DNA from: Rusavskia elegans
Taxonomy: Eukaryota; Ascomycota; Lecanoromycetes; Teloschistales; Teloschistaceae
Length of the DNA stretch: 64,000 nucleotides
Direction of reading: 5' to 3'
Assembly: GCA_011316305.1 (NCBI GenBank)
Contig: SAUG01000126.1
Location: 1 to 64,000, forward strand
A program made the position numbers and the translations under genes. Of this stretch, positions 12,311 through 26,729 are shown piece by piece (positions within the stretch are counted from its first letter, which is position 1; each line of letters begins with the position of its first letter). The notes under the pieces are model-generated. The model saw nothing but the letters and a program-made list of their open reading frames with translations. It searched no databases and had not been told where the DNA came from.

Positions 12311-15157
12311 TAATATTACTAAATAGTATAGAAGTAAAAAGAATAGAATAGACGAAGCTTTCTAGAGACTAAATAATCTCTAATATATAGCGAGTTCGCC
12401 GAAGCTCTAAGTATTAGGTAAAAGATTAGGGTAGTAGCTAGCTAGAGTATCTATTAGTAATCTAACGATAGATAAAAGTAGGAAAAAGGTTTACTATAAT
12501 TATATAAGTATCGAGAGGCTGTTATAAAAATTTTATTAGTCTATTTAAACTCTATAGGCCGTAGTTATAGCGGCGGTAATATAGGCGGTACTAACCGTAG
12601 TTATTATAGTAGTAATAATTCTATAGGCTATAGTTATTACCGCGGTAAAGTATTAGATAGCTATAGCAGAAGTCTAGGTCTATTATTTAAAGGTATATAA
12701 AGAATCTATTTAGTATCTAAATCGCTGCCGGAAACGGACAGAACTTAAATACTATTTATAAAAGCAGGATCCTTAATTTATACCGGAGATATAGTTTATA
12801 ACCCTTTATATAAGCGTCCTCCCCTATATCGGGCTATATTTATCGAGTAGGGAACTCTAATAAAAAAAGTAAAAATTAATATATTACCGGCGAGGCGAAG
12901 TAAAAAATACTTATCGCTCGGTAGTCGGTATAGAATATTAACCTAGTAAAGTATATTATTATTAGGGAGGCGATTTTCGACTCCGTAGGGTAGAATAATA
13001 ATAGAAGGAAAGGTAGAAATAGATAGCGAAATCGAAGGTTTAGGTTATAGTTCTACTATAGGTAGAATAAGCTCCTAGGGCTTTCTACGCCGGACTAATC
13101 TATTACTAGAAGAAGGTTCTAATTAAGCTATTAGCTTCGATATATAGCTCTAGAGTTATATTCTAGAATCGATATAGAATTTAAACGGGATATAATATAG
13201 TCCTAGGACTATAAAAGTCTATTTAGTACTATAGTATATACTAATAGATACCTTCGGGGCTTCGGTAGAAGGAATAGGAAGAGCGAGGGCGATAGCCGGA
13301 ACTATCTAAAATTTTTAGTTTAAAGTTTTCTTTACTTTAAATATTATTTTATAACCTTTAGCCGCTTCCTTTTTCTTTTCCTCCGTCTAGTATTTTTTAG
13401 GTCTACTTTAAAGTATTTTAGGTAGTTAGATAGATATATTACGCTCCGGTAGAAATATTTAGCGCTAGACTTCGAAATTATAAAAAGGGTTAACCGGTAA
13501 AAAGTATTATTAGGCGGTTCTAATAGAAAGAAAGGAGGAATAGGTATCTAACTTACGCGATATAAGGATATAAAAAGTCGGCTATTATTATATAACGGGA
13601 AAGGACTGTTACTAATATTACTAGGGAATATATAAATTAGATTTTAATTATAAATATAAAGTAACGAATAGGAAGTAGGAAAACCTATTATTCTAATATT
13701 TAATATCTAGATTAGGCGGTAAAAGCAGGGAACTAGTATTTTATCGGGAATAATAGATCCCCCTTAATATATAGAGCGGATTATAGACTGGTACGCTTTA
13801 ACTTTTATTAGGAACTTATTATAGAGCTAGCGGGCTTTTTTACCTATTTAAATAAGAGATAACTATCTAGATAGATCGTTAATAGTACCGTAGTAGAAGA
13901 AAGGCCTATAGCAGGCTTTATAATAATAAAGAATAGAACTAGATAGTACCTAGAATTTTAGATTATTAACGAATAGCCTGCTATTTTATATACTACTGTT
14001 TTTATTATATAGTATTATATTCTCGTTTAATAGCAGTAGGGAGTTATCTACGACCTATATTAAAAGTTAAATAGGCTAGTAATAGCTTCGCTGAACTTAA
14101 AAAGGAGCTAGTAAAAGTAAAATAAAAGGAATAAAGGTAGAAATAGGAAATTCGCGTAGAACCTGCTATTTTATAGAAAAATAAAGGGTAAGACCTTTAG
14201 CTAATTAATTACTACCTTTAAATCTTCTTAACGTATATATATATAGATAACTATATAGGTTACTATTAGATTAATTAGATAATTAAATCTTCCCGGCAAT
14301 TAATTAAATAATTAAATCTTCCCTTACTCTAAGCGATAATTATACTAGCGGTAGTAATAGGAAGCGGCGGGAAGTAGGTTTTAGACGAATATTAAAACTA
14401 ATAGCGACTATATAGTTAAATATATTATAAACTATTACGATTATTTTAGTTCTAAAAGCTAGAGGTTTATTATAAAATAATTCTATAGAACTTTTATACC
14501 GGAACGGTATTAATAGGACGATATTAATATATAGTACGACCGACCGATTTTAACCAAGTCCTATAGAATACCCGCCTAACTCTGACCCTCCGCACCGTAT
14601 AATGACTATATATTTATTAGTAGTTAAAATTAATATAAGGGTACCGGCGTAGAATAGATAAATACGGAATATTTACTAAAAGGAATAAAGATAATAGTAT
14701 AAAGTAGATAGAAGATAACTAGTATAGTATATATATAATAACTAGTAGTATAGTAGTATTAGGTATACTAACTATAGTAAGTATTAGAATAACTAATTAA
14801 GAGCTAAAATATATAATTTTAAATATCTACCTCTAAAGCTATTAAATAGATAGAGAAAAGGAAAATACTATACTACTCGGAACTTTAGGATATTAATACC
14901 GATAAAAAAGCCTTATATAGTTCTAGAACTACTTTATTCTATAGGTCCGTTTTAGAAATAAACCGCCTAGACTTTCTATTACGCGTCTTTTTTAGTCTTA
15001 CTATTCTAGAAGTTAGGGCTAAAGCCGGTTAAAACTAAAAGCGGGCTAGAGCTAGTTAAAACTAAAGGTCCTTTAGAATATCTAAAAACTAAAGAGACTA
15101 TAGATATTCTTTAAATTTAAGATTTAAAAAAGTAAAGACTACTATCTTTATAGGTTC

Positions 15158-15707
15158 CGGAATTATATTATCGGATATTTCGGGCTCTAGAAAAAAGATT
15201 AGTATTAATATAGTCCTAGGACTATATAAAACTATATTTACTAAAGTTTTTAATTAATTCGCTTAATTTTTATTTCTTAGTATCGGGCTCGCGAGGAATA
15301 GAAAAGCGACTTTTACTACGCTATAGAAACTACGCGGAATCTATAACTATAATATAGAATAATTTATTATCTAGAAAAAAGATTAGTATCGATATAGTCC
15401 TAGAACTATATAAAAACTATACTTACCTAAATTTAATATCGATTCGTTTAATCTTTATCTTTTAGTATTAGGAAAGCGAGGAGTAGAAAAACGATTTAAA
15501 TTAAGCCTTTTTAGCTATATAGGATCCGAAACTATACTATTTAATAATTTATTTTCTAGAAAAAAGATTAGTATCGATATAGTTCTAGGACTATATAAAA
15601 CTATATTTACTAGAGTTTACTTTTAACTTACTTAATTTTTATCTCTTAGTATTAGGGGAGCGAGGAGTAGAAGAATAACCTTTACTACGTTATAGAGACT
15701 ATAGATT
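15158..15707 (+). repeat. Three 185-bp tandem repeats in unit 2
   Basis: This is the counterpart of the 3061-3610 array at the 12,097-bp offset. It shows the same three AAAAAGATTAGTAT-type blocks, each with a CCTAGG-like core. It shows that the small array existed before the large duplication. Confidence 0.72.
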
Positions 15708-17786
15708 CTTAATAGAATTAGATAGAAAAGGATTATCTATAGTTAAAGTTTAGAAAGAGTATTTCGAAGGTTTACTATATTTTTTAAAAGGTTTTCTAAT
15801 ATATCTAAGGTAAGGATCGAATAGGAAGATATTATAGCGTTTATAAAACTCTTTTTTAGTAGAAAGGATATTTTTCGCGGTACGATTTTCTAGATTATTC
15901 TAATCTTTATAGAAAGAATACTAGCTAAAAAGGTTAGTATAGAGTTTTATAGCTATAATCGCTATAATCTTTAAAGTAGTAATAGTATTATATTTTCTTT
16001 TAAATCTAGAATATAATTCCCGGAAACTTATATATTCTTTATAGATCGGATATATAATTCCTGCCTATTTAGTAATAATCGGGCGTATTTTTAAGGCCTA
16101 GTTCGCTTAGATAGCCTGGTTATAGATACTATCTACTATAAGGATATAGAAGTTATAAAGGAATTTTTAGCCTATTTTTATAATATAAACGCCGGCTTAA
16201 ATTAAAGTCTAAATATTATTAAAGATATCTAGAAAAAGTATATTAGAATAGCTATCCCCTTATAGATTTATAGTAGTTACTACGATTCTAGTCGATATAT
16301 ATATAGTTTAAACCTTTTCGATATTATCTTTTTTAATAAAAGCTTCTATATATTTATCCTTTACTATCGTACTATAGATAGACTATATTAAGAAAACTTT
16401 AATACCGAATATATATAGTAATATTTCCGTATTCTATTAAATAGTCGGCTAGTTATAGAATATTAGAAATTTATATCGATTAATATTATAGATTTAATAG
16501 GTAAAACCGGCTAGTATATAGAGTTTCAGGGCGTATATATATATATATTTTACTAAATCTCTATAATAGTAATAGTTCGGAAATAACGAATATAGTCGGA
16601 TATATTATAAGTAGAAATTTACTCTATAGTTATTATATTTATAGTAGATTTTATTAAAGGCGGAAATAGCGAGTTTAGACTATCCGACTTATAAATAAAA
16701 GGTTTCAAATATAGGATTTAAAGCTAAATAGTAAAGGCGTCTATAAATCCCGTAATTATATCGGCTAGTTTTATTTTCTAACCGGTTACCGAAACTACTA
16801 GTAAAACCGGCGGAAAGCTATATATAAGATACTAGTTAGAATAAAGTTAGAAAAAATAAAGCGGCGCGGGGATTTACCTTCTAATAAATAAAGACCTATT
16901 AATTACTATTATCTCGCGTAAAACCTAATTTAATAGTTAACTATTTATTATTAGATATAGATTTACTAATCCTAATATCCTTCCTATTAACTTTAATAAC
17001 GCTATTTCTATAGTATCGTAGATTTAGTAGTATTAGAATAGGAAGAATAATACTATATACGGTATTAACTTCTATTTAGTTCTAGAAATCTTTTATCCGA
17101 GTAAATCGGGCGAAGGCAACTAGATTTAAAAGCTAGTGAAAGCGTTTAATATAGTCCTAGAACTATTTACCTTTTTACTAGTATAATTCTATCTTCTTTT
17201 AAATTTCGGAATATTTATTAACGCTATAATATAGTACGTCGTCCGACTTTTAAATAGGATTCTATACGGCCTATAGAAGGCCGTTTAGATTTTCCGCTGT
17301 ATTTAGTATCGGGGTACCTATTAATATCGTTATTAAATAAAGCTATAATAACTATAAGGTTCGGTTAAACCGGGTTATTAGATTTTTAATTTTCTATACC
17401 TCGTTATAGATAATTCGGCTAAATATTCTAGGAATCTAGCTTTATTAATATATACTAATATCTTCTACTTCCTTTTTACTATCTATTCTATAGTCGTTTT
17501 TATTAATAACTTATTTAGTATTATTAGCGACTTCTTTTTTAGTAAAGATAGTATTTTCTTTTTCGATATCTCTTTTAATATCTATTCTATAATTATTTTT
17601 ATCGACGTTTTTATTAGTATTTTAGGTAACTTTTTTATTAATAAAAATAGTATTTTCTTTTTCGATATCTTTTTTAATATCTATTTAATAATCGTCCGTA
17701 TTAATATTCTTATTAATATTCTAAATAACTTCTTTATCGCCGTTTTTAGTAATATCTATTTTAGTATTTTTAGTTTACTTAGCTTC

Positions 17787-19657
17787 CTTAGCTTATTTAG
17801 CTCGGCGCCGCTCTATAAGACTTTTTAGATAGGTAGATCTTAGATATAAAGTAGTATACGTCGTAACTACTACTATAAAAAGTACTTATAGGATATTAGA
17901 AATATTATTTAGAAACTTTATAAAAGCTAGGTTAGTAGTTCTAAAAATATCGGAGCGATCTTTAGATTTAGCTAATACTTTATTCCTTTACTAAAATCTA
18001 ATTTTTAAAACAGGAAAATTAGCTTTCGCCTATTTCTATATAATAAATCTAAATAAAGAAATAATAACTAAATTAGGCCTATATTTACGTTTATTATATA
18101 TTTCCGCGAATACTAAAGCCTTCTTATTTAGATCTATAGTAGAGGTATAGTAAGGTAATTTTTTATATTATAGTATACCTTTATACTATAGTATAGATAA
18201 TCTTTAATAGCCGAAAAAGAAGTTAGATACCGAGTTTAAATCTAAGATATCCGAATTCGTATTAACCGGGTTATAAAGAGAGATTATAAAAGCTAATTTA
18301 TCTATATATAATTCGGTTAGTTTTTAATTTTTAAATTCTATAGGTTAGATATAGTTTTAGGTTAATATTAATAGCGGCGCTTCTATAATAGACGAAGAGA
18401 TATTAATATAGTCCTAGATTAATATTAATATTAGTTCCTTAGTTTTAGGTAAAGGGGCGGGTTTAGGCTTTATAAAGCCTAGGCCTGCTATTATTATTTT
18501 TATATCGGCTAAAACTATATTAGTAGAAATAGAATAATAGGAAGTTTAGTAGTTTACTACTATATTCGATAGTATACTATACTACTAAGTAGAGCGTCTA
18601 AATAGTTTTTTCTAAACCTATTTTATCGGATAATAGTAGACCTTTAAATATAGGCTCTATAATTAATACCTAATATAGAAATTATATCTAATACGGTTTA
18701 AAATACTATATAATTCTAGAATATTTATTAAAATAGAGATAATTAGCCGGATAGATATCTAGGGCGCGGGGTAGTTCGGGATCTAACTATAAAGCCTTAT
18801 AGGACTTTTTATACGAAAGAGGGATAGCGTTAATAATATTAATATACTTTTAAATATTTTCGACTATTTATTAGGCTTATTAGTTATCTACTACTATATC
18901 GGTTTCTACTATAATATCGGCTAAGTAGGCTATTTTATAAATAAATATTTATTTTATTAATTTTTACTAGCTTTTTTAGATAGCTTTTGCCCTAGCTTCC
19001 TTTTTTTAAATTATTATAACTATCTATTCGACTATTATATTAGAAAGGAACTAGACTAGTATACGTTTAAAGTTATATAAATTCTTAATCGTAGCTATTT
19101 ACTCGGTATATAATAGAAGTAGGTAGAAATTCTACCGGCTATTACTTAATTTATATATAGTATAAACCGAGACTAGTTTATTAATTTTTTCTTTAAATTA
19201 GGCTAGTAGTTTTTCTTCTACTACTTTATAATCGATATCCGGTAATATATAGTTAGCTTCTAGCTTTTCCTTAATCTTATATATCTAGTCTAGATTTTCG
19301 ATCTAATCGAATTCTATAGACTTAAAAAGGGTTAGTACCGGGGGTTTTTCTAGTTCGGAATCGGATATATAGAAATTAGTATCCGGAATAATATAATAGC
19401 GTACTAGTATAGCCTTATTAGTCTAGAATTTAGAAGTACCTATATAACTTTCTAAATATACCGCCTTTTAAGTCGACTTTTTAAGCTAGTTTTTAACTAG
19501 ATAATAGACTCGATACTAATCTTTAGAAGCGTAAACCTAGTAGAAATACTTTTTATCCTAGTAAACCGGATCGTTTTTAAAGGTATATATCGAGATATCT
19601 AGGCTTCGGCTATTTATTAGAATATTATATAGCGTCTTAATCTAATATAAGAAAAGT
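17787..19657 (-). pseudogene. RIPed SNF2-type helicase/ATPase relic (unit 2)
   Basis: This is the counterpart of the unit 1 relic at the 12,097-bp offset. The Walker A region on the minus strand at 18630-18604 reads SDKIGLEKT. Here the first Gly survives and the second is Glu, the reverse of unit 1 (DKINLGKT). Taken together the two copies point to an ancestral GLGKT. The gene is disrupted by stops throughout and cannot be functional. Confidence 0.6.
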
Positions 19658-20293
19658 CGATAGGTTATATAAAAAGTATTCCTTTTAATAGGTAATAACT
19701 ATATATAGGAAGTAGGATTAAAACTATTAATATCGATCTCGTTCTACTAGGAAATATAGCTAAATAATTTATTAACTTTAATCTATATCTTTACTAGCTT
19801 CTTTTCTATTTACTTTTTCTAGTATCCTTCTTTAATAATAGTAGTAAATCTATCTAGTAGTACGCTTAGATAGCTATAGAGCTCCTTTAGTTCGCTAGTA
19901 TTAGTAAGGCCGAGATACCTATATAGCGAGACGTCGCTATCTATAAGATTTAGTCCGTTTTCTTTAGAAAAGATAATCCGAATACTATCGAGGAACTATA
20001 GTAGATCTTTAGATAGTAGTAGTCCGGCTAAAGCTAAGCTTATATCTACTAATAGATTTAAAATAATAGTCTTTCTAGGTCTAGCAGGTATTAATAACCT
20101 AGTTTATATAGTCTATATTCTTTTCTTTTCCTTTAGTAGTATTATATAGACCTAGGACTACGTTCTAGTATAAGCTAGATACCTTAAAAAAAATATTTTA
20201 GAAACTATAGGGTAACCGTATCTAGAAAAAGAAAAAGGACTATATAGTTTTAAAGGTCGGAGATATAGACTATCGGAATAAATTAGTATAATT

Positions 20294-20867
20294 AGGGCTA
20301 GACGTAATCCTAGAATAATAAGTAATAAAGGCTAGACGTAATCCTAGGATAATAACTCGCTATAACTAAACTAAAGTAAATTAACTAAAAGCTATAGTAG
20401 AGTTAGTATTAAATATAGTAATTTAAATATTCGGAAACTATAAAATATAGTTTATATCTAATACTATAGAGTAGATTATAACTTTAGAACTATATTAAAG
20501 AGTAGAAAAATATACTAATAAGGTTATAATCGAAAAAGAAATAAAAATATATAAGTAGATAGTACTAAATATAATATATAAAAAGAAGAAAAATAAAATA
20601 GAAGATAAAAAATATTTATATATTAATAATAGCCGAGTAATATACTAATAGACGTAAGTAACGCGTAGATATTTAATAGGTTTTATTTCTAATACGAAAA
20701 TAGATAGTAGAATAAAATAAAAGTAAACTATTTTACTAAAAAAGCGTATTAATATATAATATATAGTAAATATATTAGAACTAGCGCTCTTTTATTAGTC
20801 TAGGATTACGTCTAGCTTTTATAGTATTAAAGCTTTTATTATTCTAGGATTACGTCTAGCTTTTATA
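20294..20867. repeat. Foldback/MITE-like inverted repeat (unit 2)
   Basis: This is the counterpart of 8197-8770, with the same paired GGCTAGACGTAATCCTAG blocks on the left and inverted AGGATTACGTCTAGC blocks on the right. RIP has changed different sites in the two copies. Confidence 0.48.
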
Positions 20868-21120
20868 GGATTAAAGGAAAAGCTTATCCGAAATAAACTA
20901 TAATCTAGGTATATCTAGTAAAAAGTATCGGTTTCCGAGTCTATAAAGTCTGTAGTTATTAGTTAAATAGATAAATAGTAGGACAACGTAAAGATACCTT
21001 ATAGATATATCTATAGATAACCTACCTTAGTACTCTTCCCTACCGGCGAAAGTTATCTTCTTTTAATCTAGTTAGATCTTCTTACGTCGGAGTATTTAGT
21101 AAACCGCTAGGTCTAAAAGA

Positions 21121-21178
21121 TATAGTCCTAGGATTATATTATTAATAGGTATAGTCCTAGAGTTACGTTATTAATATC
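21121..21178 (+). repeat. 29-bp tandem duplication specific to unit 2
   Basis: TATAGTCCTAGGATTATATT plus nine further bases is present twice in a row here (second copy from 21150) but once at the matching site of unit 1. The 29-bp difference accounts exactly for the length difference between the two large units. It therefore arose after they were duplicated, probably by replication slippage at a CCTAGG palindrome. Confidence 0.8.
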
Positions 21179-24100
21179 GGCGCTAGTTATTTACCGCGGA
21201 CTATTATCTAGTAATCTATTATAACTAAGCCAGGTCTAATTCTTACTTCTATTATAGTCGAAAAGCTTAGGATTATCGGCTAGATTATTATTATTAAAAC
21301 TCGCCTTTTAGGCTTCTACTACGATAGCTAGCTAATCTAGCTCTTAATAGAAAATATAGAAACGATCGGAAAATATTAGATCTAGTATACCGAAAGTACT
21401 ATAATTATTAAATAGATATAGCTCAAATAGAAAGACCCGTTCTAGGATATTCTATAAAATAGTCTTAAAACTGCCGGTCCTAATAATATTACTAAGTTTT
21501 TTCTAGCTCTTTCTATTACCGCGTCGCGTATATTCTATATTATCGGCCTAGTTAACTAGAATCCTAGTTAAATACTATCCGGTCCGAGCTACTTTAAAAA
21601 GACTTCGGATCTTTTAAGTTCTCTCTATACTATATATTTATTTCGCGGAGATTATTATAGCTAGATTATTATAGTTAAACTAAAAGATAGTATATAGGAT
21701 AGTAGAAGTAATATAAGGTATCTTTTATAAAAAGGTTAAGCTATACTCGATACCTTCTATATTAATAAGGTATTTATAAAGTTTATAGATTAAGACCCGG
21801 AAAGATATATATTCCTATTTCTATTTATAGCGATCTTTATAATTATCTTATATAAAAAGGGCCTATAGCCGATCTTTCTATAAGCCGGATTTAAAATACT
21901 AGCTAAAGTAAAAATTATTAGATTTAGAGGACTAGTAAGTAAAGATAATATAAAGAAATCTACCTTCTAGAAATTATTATATAGTAGAGAAAGTTAATAG
22001 TTTAAAACCTAACTATTTCTATTTAATTAAGTATTCTAGATATAGCGCTTAAGTCTTTTTCCGGACCTAGGCTATAAGAGTTCTATACTAGCGGTTTTAC
22101 TTCTTATTAAGCTAAAGCGTATAAAGCTGCTGCTTTAGAATTTATAGTTTAAGCGCCTTTACGACCTCCTCGGCTTACTATTTAATATTAACTATATTAT
22201 CTACTATCCGATTAATTAGTTTATAGATAATATATTTATTATAGTCGATAAGTATAAAGTATATAGTAAGTTAAATAGATTTATAGTAATAACGCTAAAG
22301 TAAAATAGTATAGTTAAAAGAGGGTACTACCTAAGCTTTATCTACCTAGGAGCGAAGACGGGTTTAGAAAAAAATAAAGAACCGGTTATACTCTATATAG
22401 ATCCTAGCGATATTATATATACTCTTAAATTTCTACTAAAGCTCGTTTCTAATACCTAATTAATAGATAATTCGAGTATTAAAGGAAGGAATACCCTACT
22501 AGAAGATTATATCTAGAAGAAAAGAAATAATACTATACCGGTCTATTATTATTTAGTATTATAAGCTAAATCTAGTTATATAAATAGGGTCGGCGTCTAT
22601 TTCTATATTATTTTTTTCTAAAATAGTAACTATACGTACCTATTTCGTCTACTACTCCTTTTTTATAAAAGAAAGATATTATACCGGTTTAGTTCCTTTT
22701 ATAGTAAGATATATAATATTAATAGTAATATAAAATATATTTCTATTAGCTTTTTACTTTTTCTATAAAACTAGAAATAGACTGGTTACCGGTATAGGTT
22801 ATACCGCTAATATTTCGAAGAAAAAAAGTTAAGTATTTAGAAAGGTCGAAATAAAGGCGATAATATCCTAGGTAGAAATAAAAGTATATAGTTAATAGAA
22901 CTCCGTAGAAGGATTAAAAATATAGTCCTAGAACTATATTAGACCTAGCCTAGATAAAGGGTTCTATAATATATCCGATAGGAAATATAATAGCCGAATA
23001 GAAGCTATATCCGGCTATTAACTTAAATTTAATATTCGGAAAAAAATAAGGTTAACCTAGTACTTATTTTATACTTTATAGTAGATATTCTTTTCGTACG
23101 CCTATTTAAGGTATTCGTTAAGACGGCCTTTAATATATAAAAAGGCTTAAATCTAGTAATTATAGAAAAAAGGTTAGCTAAAAGATAGATCTAGGTAATC
23201 TTTAAAATAATTAATATATTATTAGAAGCGTACCGCAGCGCGTTATTTATTATAAATAGGGTTATTTACGGCCTAATCGTCCTATTTAACTTATTCGAAA
23301 GTAAGGGCCTTAAATTCGCGATTATTAAAAAGATAGATATCTTTAAATAATATAATTAAAAGATTTTTAATAGTATTATAGGATTTATAATAAGTTATAA
23401 AACTTTTATAATAGAAGAAATTAGATATAGTTAGCTCTATAGATATAGAACCGAGGTTTCGAGTAAAATAGAATAAATAGATTAATATTTTAAAGCCTAT
23501 AGGCCTTTTATATAGATTCTAGAAATAATCTTTCTAAACTTAGAAGTAGTATATATTATGAAGCAGGGTAATACTAGGATAGGGAGCTCTATTATAAGTT
23601 TTAATAAAATCGTCGAAGCCGAAATCGAAGTAGGATTTATTAGAAAGAATAATCTCTTTAGATATATTATATTAGTAAGCTAGTATCTATTTTATAGTAC
23701 TTCGGGCTTCCTATAGCGAATCGTATATAATATTAGCCTTTAAGTTATAGGCCGATAGGATAAGGAAAAGCTCTTTAAACTCCTATATAGTATTAGCGCG
23801 CCTAACTACTTCTACTTATAAAAGGTCGAAATAGTTAGCCGGGATAGAGTAGTAGATATCTATAGGAGCTAATAATCTAAAGAAATATAGCTCCTAGTTA
23901 GTAGATATACTAGTATAGGCGGCTTTAAAACTTTAAAAATAGCAGGCGGATATATATTTAGGATAGGTTAATTAAATAATAGAAAGGATAATTAAATCTA
24001 TTTAGACTAATTAAAAATTATAATCTATATAGATAGTATCCTATTCTATTTATATTATATTAGGGAAATATATATAGGTATTAAAGCTTTACTTTCGGTT

Positions 24101-26729
24101 GGTAGAACTAAAGCTAATATATAGTTATTTAAATTTATAAATACTATAGCTATAGATTATAAAGCGCGGGTTCTATATAATATATTAACGGAAAAGCGGA
24201 TAGAAGTACTAGTAAAATAAATAGAAATAGACCGCTAGAATTATAGGAACGAGGATAATACTATCGATATTAGTAGTAGTATAGATCTAAAGGTTATTTT
24301 ACTCTTCTATTATAAATCGTTCGAGTAAAGCCTTCTCGCTGCGGCTAATATTAAAGGAGGGTAGGATAGACTCTCTAGTAAAAAAAACGCGCTAATTAAT
24401 ATTATAGAAATCCGGGTAAATAGAATTATTATACCGTAATATTACTAAACTATATAGAGGCGGGAGAAATAAAATAGACGAAACTTTCTAGAGACTAAAT
24501 AATCTCTAATATATAGCGAGTTTACCGAAGCTCTAAGTATTAAATAGAGAATCGGGGTAGTAGCTAGCTAGAGTATCTATTAGTAATCTAATAATAGATA
24601 AAAGTAGAAAGAAGGTTTACTATAATTATATAAGTGTCGAGAGGCTATTATAAGAATTTTATTAGCCTATTTAAATTCTATAGGCTATAGTTATAGTAGC
24701 GGTAATATAGGCGGTACTAACTATAGTTATTACAGTAGTAATAACTCTATAGACTATAGTTATTACTACGGTAAAGTATTAGATAGCTATAATAAAAGTC
24801 TAGGTCTATTATTTAAAGGTATATAAAGAATCTATTTAGTATCTAAGTCGCTACCGGAAACGGATAGAGCTTAAATACTATTTATAGGAATAAGATCTTT
24901 AACTTATATTAGAAATATAGTTTATAACCTTTTATATAAACGTCTTCCTCTATATTAGGCTATATTTATCGAGTAGAGAACTCTAATAGAAAAGGTAAAA
25001 GTTAATATATTACCGGTAAGACGAAGTAAAGGATACTTATCGCTCGGTAGTTAATATAGAATATTAACCTAGTAAAGTATATTATTATTAGGGAAGTAAT
25101 TTTCGATTCTATAGAGTAGAATAATAATAGAAGGAAAGGTAGAAATAGATAGTAAAATCGAAAGTTTAGGTTATAGTTTTACTATAGGTAGAATAAGCTT
25201 CTAGAACTTTTTATACCGGACTAATCTATTACTAAAGGAAGATTTTAATTAAACTATTAGCTTCGATATATAGCTCTAGGATTATATCCTAGAATTAATA
25301 TAGAATTTAAATAGGGTACGACGTAGTTCTAGGACTATAAAGGTCTATTTAGTACTATAATATATACTAATAGATACTTTCGGAGCCTCGGTAGAAGGAA
25401 TAGAAAGAATAAAGGTAGTAGCCGGAACTACCTAAAATTTTTAGTTCGAGGCCTTTTTTACTTTAAATATTATTTTATAACCTTTAGCCGCTTCCTTCTT
25501 CTTTTCCTCTATCTAGTACTTTTTAGGCCTGCTTCGAAGTATTTTAAATAGTTAGATAGATATATTATACTCCGGTAGAAGTATTTAGTACTAGATTTTG
25601 AAATTATAAAAAGGGTTAACCGGTAAAAAGTATTATTAGGTAGTTCTAATAAAAAAAAAGGAGGAATAAGTATCTAACTTATACGACGTAAGGATATAAA
25701 AAGTCGGCTATTATTATATAATAGGAATAGACCGTTACTAATATTACTAGGAAATATATAAATTAGGTTTTAATTATAAATATAAAGTAATAAATAGGAA
25801 GTAGGAAAACCTATTATTCTAATATTTAATATCTAGATTAGGCGGTAAAAGTAGGGAACTAGTATTCTATCGGGAATAATAGGTTCTTTCCGGTATATAG
25901 AGCGGATTATAGGCTAGTACGCTTTAATTTTTATTAGGGACTCGTTATAGAGCTAGCGGGCTTTTTTACCTATTTAAATAAGAGATAGCTGCCTAGATAG
26001 ATCGTTAATAGTACTATAGTAGAAAAGAGGCCTATAGTAGACTTTATAGTAATAAAGAATAGAACTAGGTAGTACCTAGAGTTTTAGATTATTAATAAAC
26101 GGCCTACTATTTTATACGCTACTGTTTTTATTATATAGTATTATGTTCCTATTTAATAGTAGCGGGAAGTTATCTATAATTTATATTAAAAGTTAGGTAG
26201 GCTAGTAATAGCTTCGCTAAATTTAAAAAGGAGCTAGTAAAGGTAGAATAGAAGGAGCGAAAATAGAAATAGGAAATTTATATAGAACCTACTGTTTTAT
26301 AGAAAAATAAAGGGTAAAACCTTTAGCTAATTAATTACTACCTTTAAATCTTTTTAACGCGTATATATACGGATAACTATATAGGTTATTATTAGATTAA
26401 TTAGATAATTAAATCTTCCCGGTAATTAATTAGATAATTAAATCTTCCCTCGCCCTAAGCGATAATTATACTAGCGGTAGCGGTAGGAAGCGGCGGAAAA
26501 TAGGTTTTAGACGAATATTAAAACTAACAGCGACTATATAGTTAGATATACTATAAACTATTATAATTATTTTAGTTCTAAAAGCTAGAGGTTTATTATA
26601 AAATAATTCTATAGAACTTTCGTACCGGAACGGTATTAATAGGACGATATTAATATACGGTACGACCGACCGATTTTAACCAAGTCCTATAGAATACCCG
26701 CCTAACCCTGACTCTCCGCACCGTACAAT

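Larger units (their letters stand above)
2507..14603 (+). repeat. 12.1-kb tandem unit, copy 1
   Basis: This unit of 12,097 bp is repeated head to tail by copy 2, with a constant offset of 12,097 bp over its first three quarters. It starts at GACTACGTATTTATTAG and ends at CTCCGCACCGTATAAT, directly abutting copy 2. Differences between the copies are overwhelmingly transitions, so the duplication is older than most of the RIP damage. It contains 185-bp repeats, a 99-bp minisatellite, a foldback pair, CCTAGG-centred palindromes and a minus-strand SNF2-like gene relic. No terminal inverted repeat or LTR was seen. It does not resemble rDNA. The nature of the element is unknown. Confidence 0.88.
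14604..26729 (+). repeat. 12.1-kb tandem unit, copy 2
   Basis: This is the second head-to-tail copy, 12,126 bp long. The extra 29 bp relative to copy 1 are explained by one 29-bp tandem duplication at 21121-21178. The last 40 or so bases still hold CpA and TpG (CCTGACTCTCCGCACC), unlike the interior. It is followed at once by the 3' part of a gag-type LTR element. A third scrap of the same 3' end lies at 28473-28795, so the array may once have had three units. Confidence 0.88.

Noticed and set aside
2507..26729. Tandem units as ribosomal DNA
   Set aside because: The unit length is within a conceivable range, but no conserved small- or large-subunit rRNA blocks were seen, and the unit encodes protein relics.
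2507..26729. Tandem unit as a Starship-type giant element
   Set aside because: I could not find a DUF3435 tyrosine-recombinase captain frame at either end. A de-RIPed search would be needed to revive the idea.
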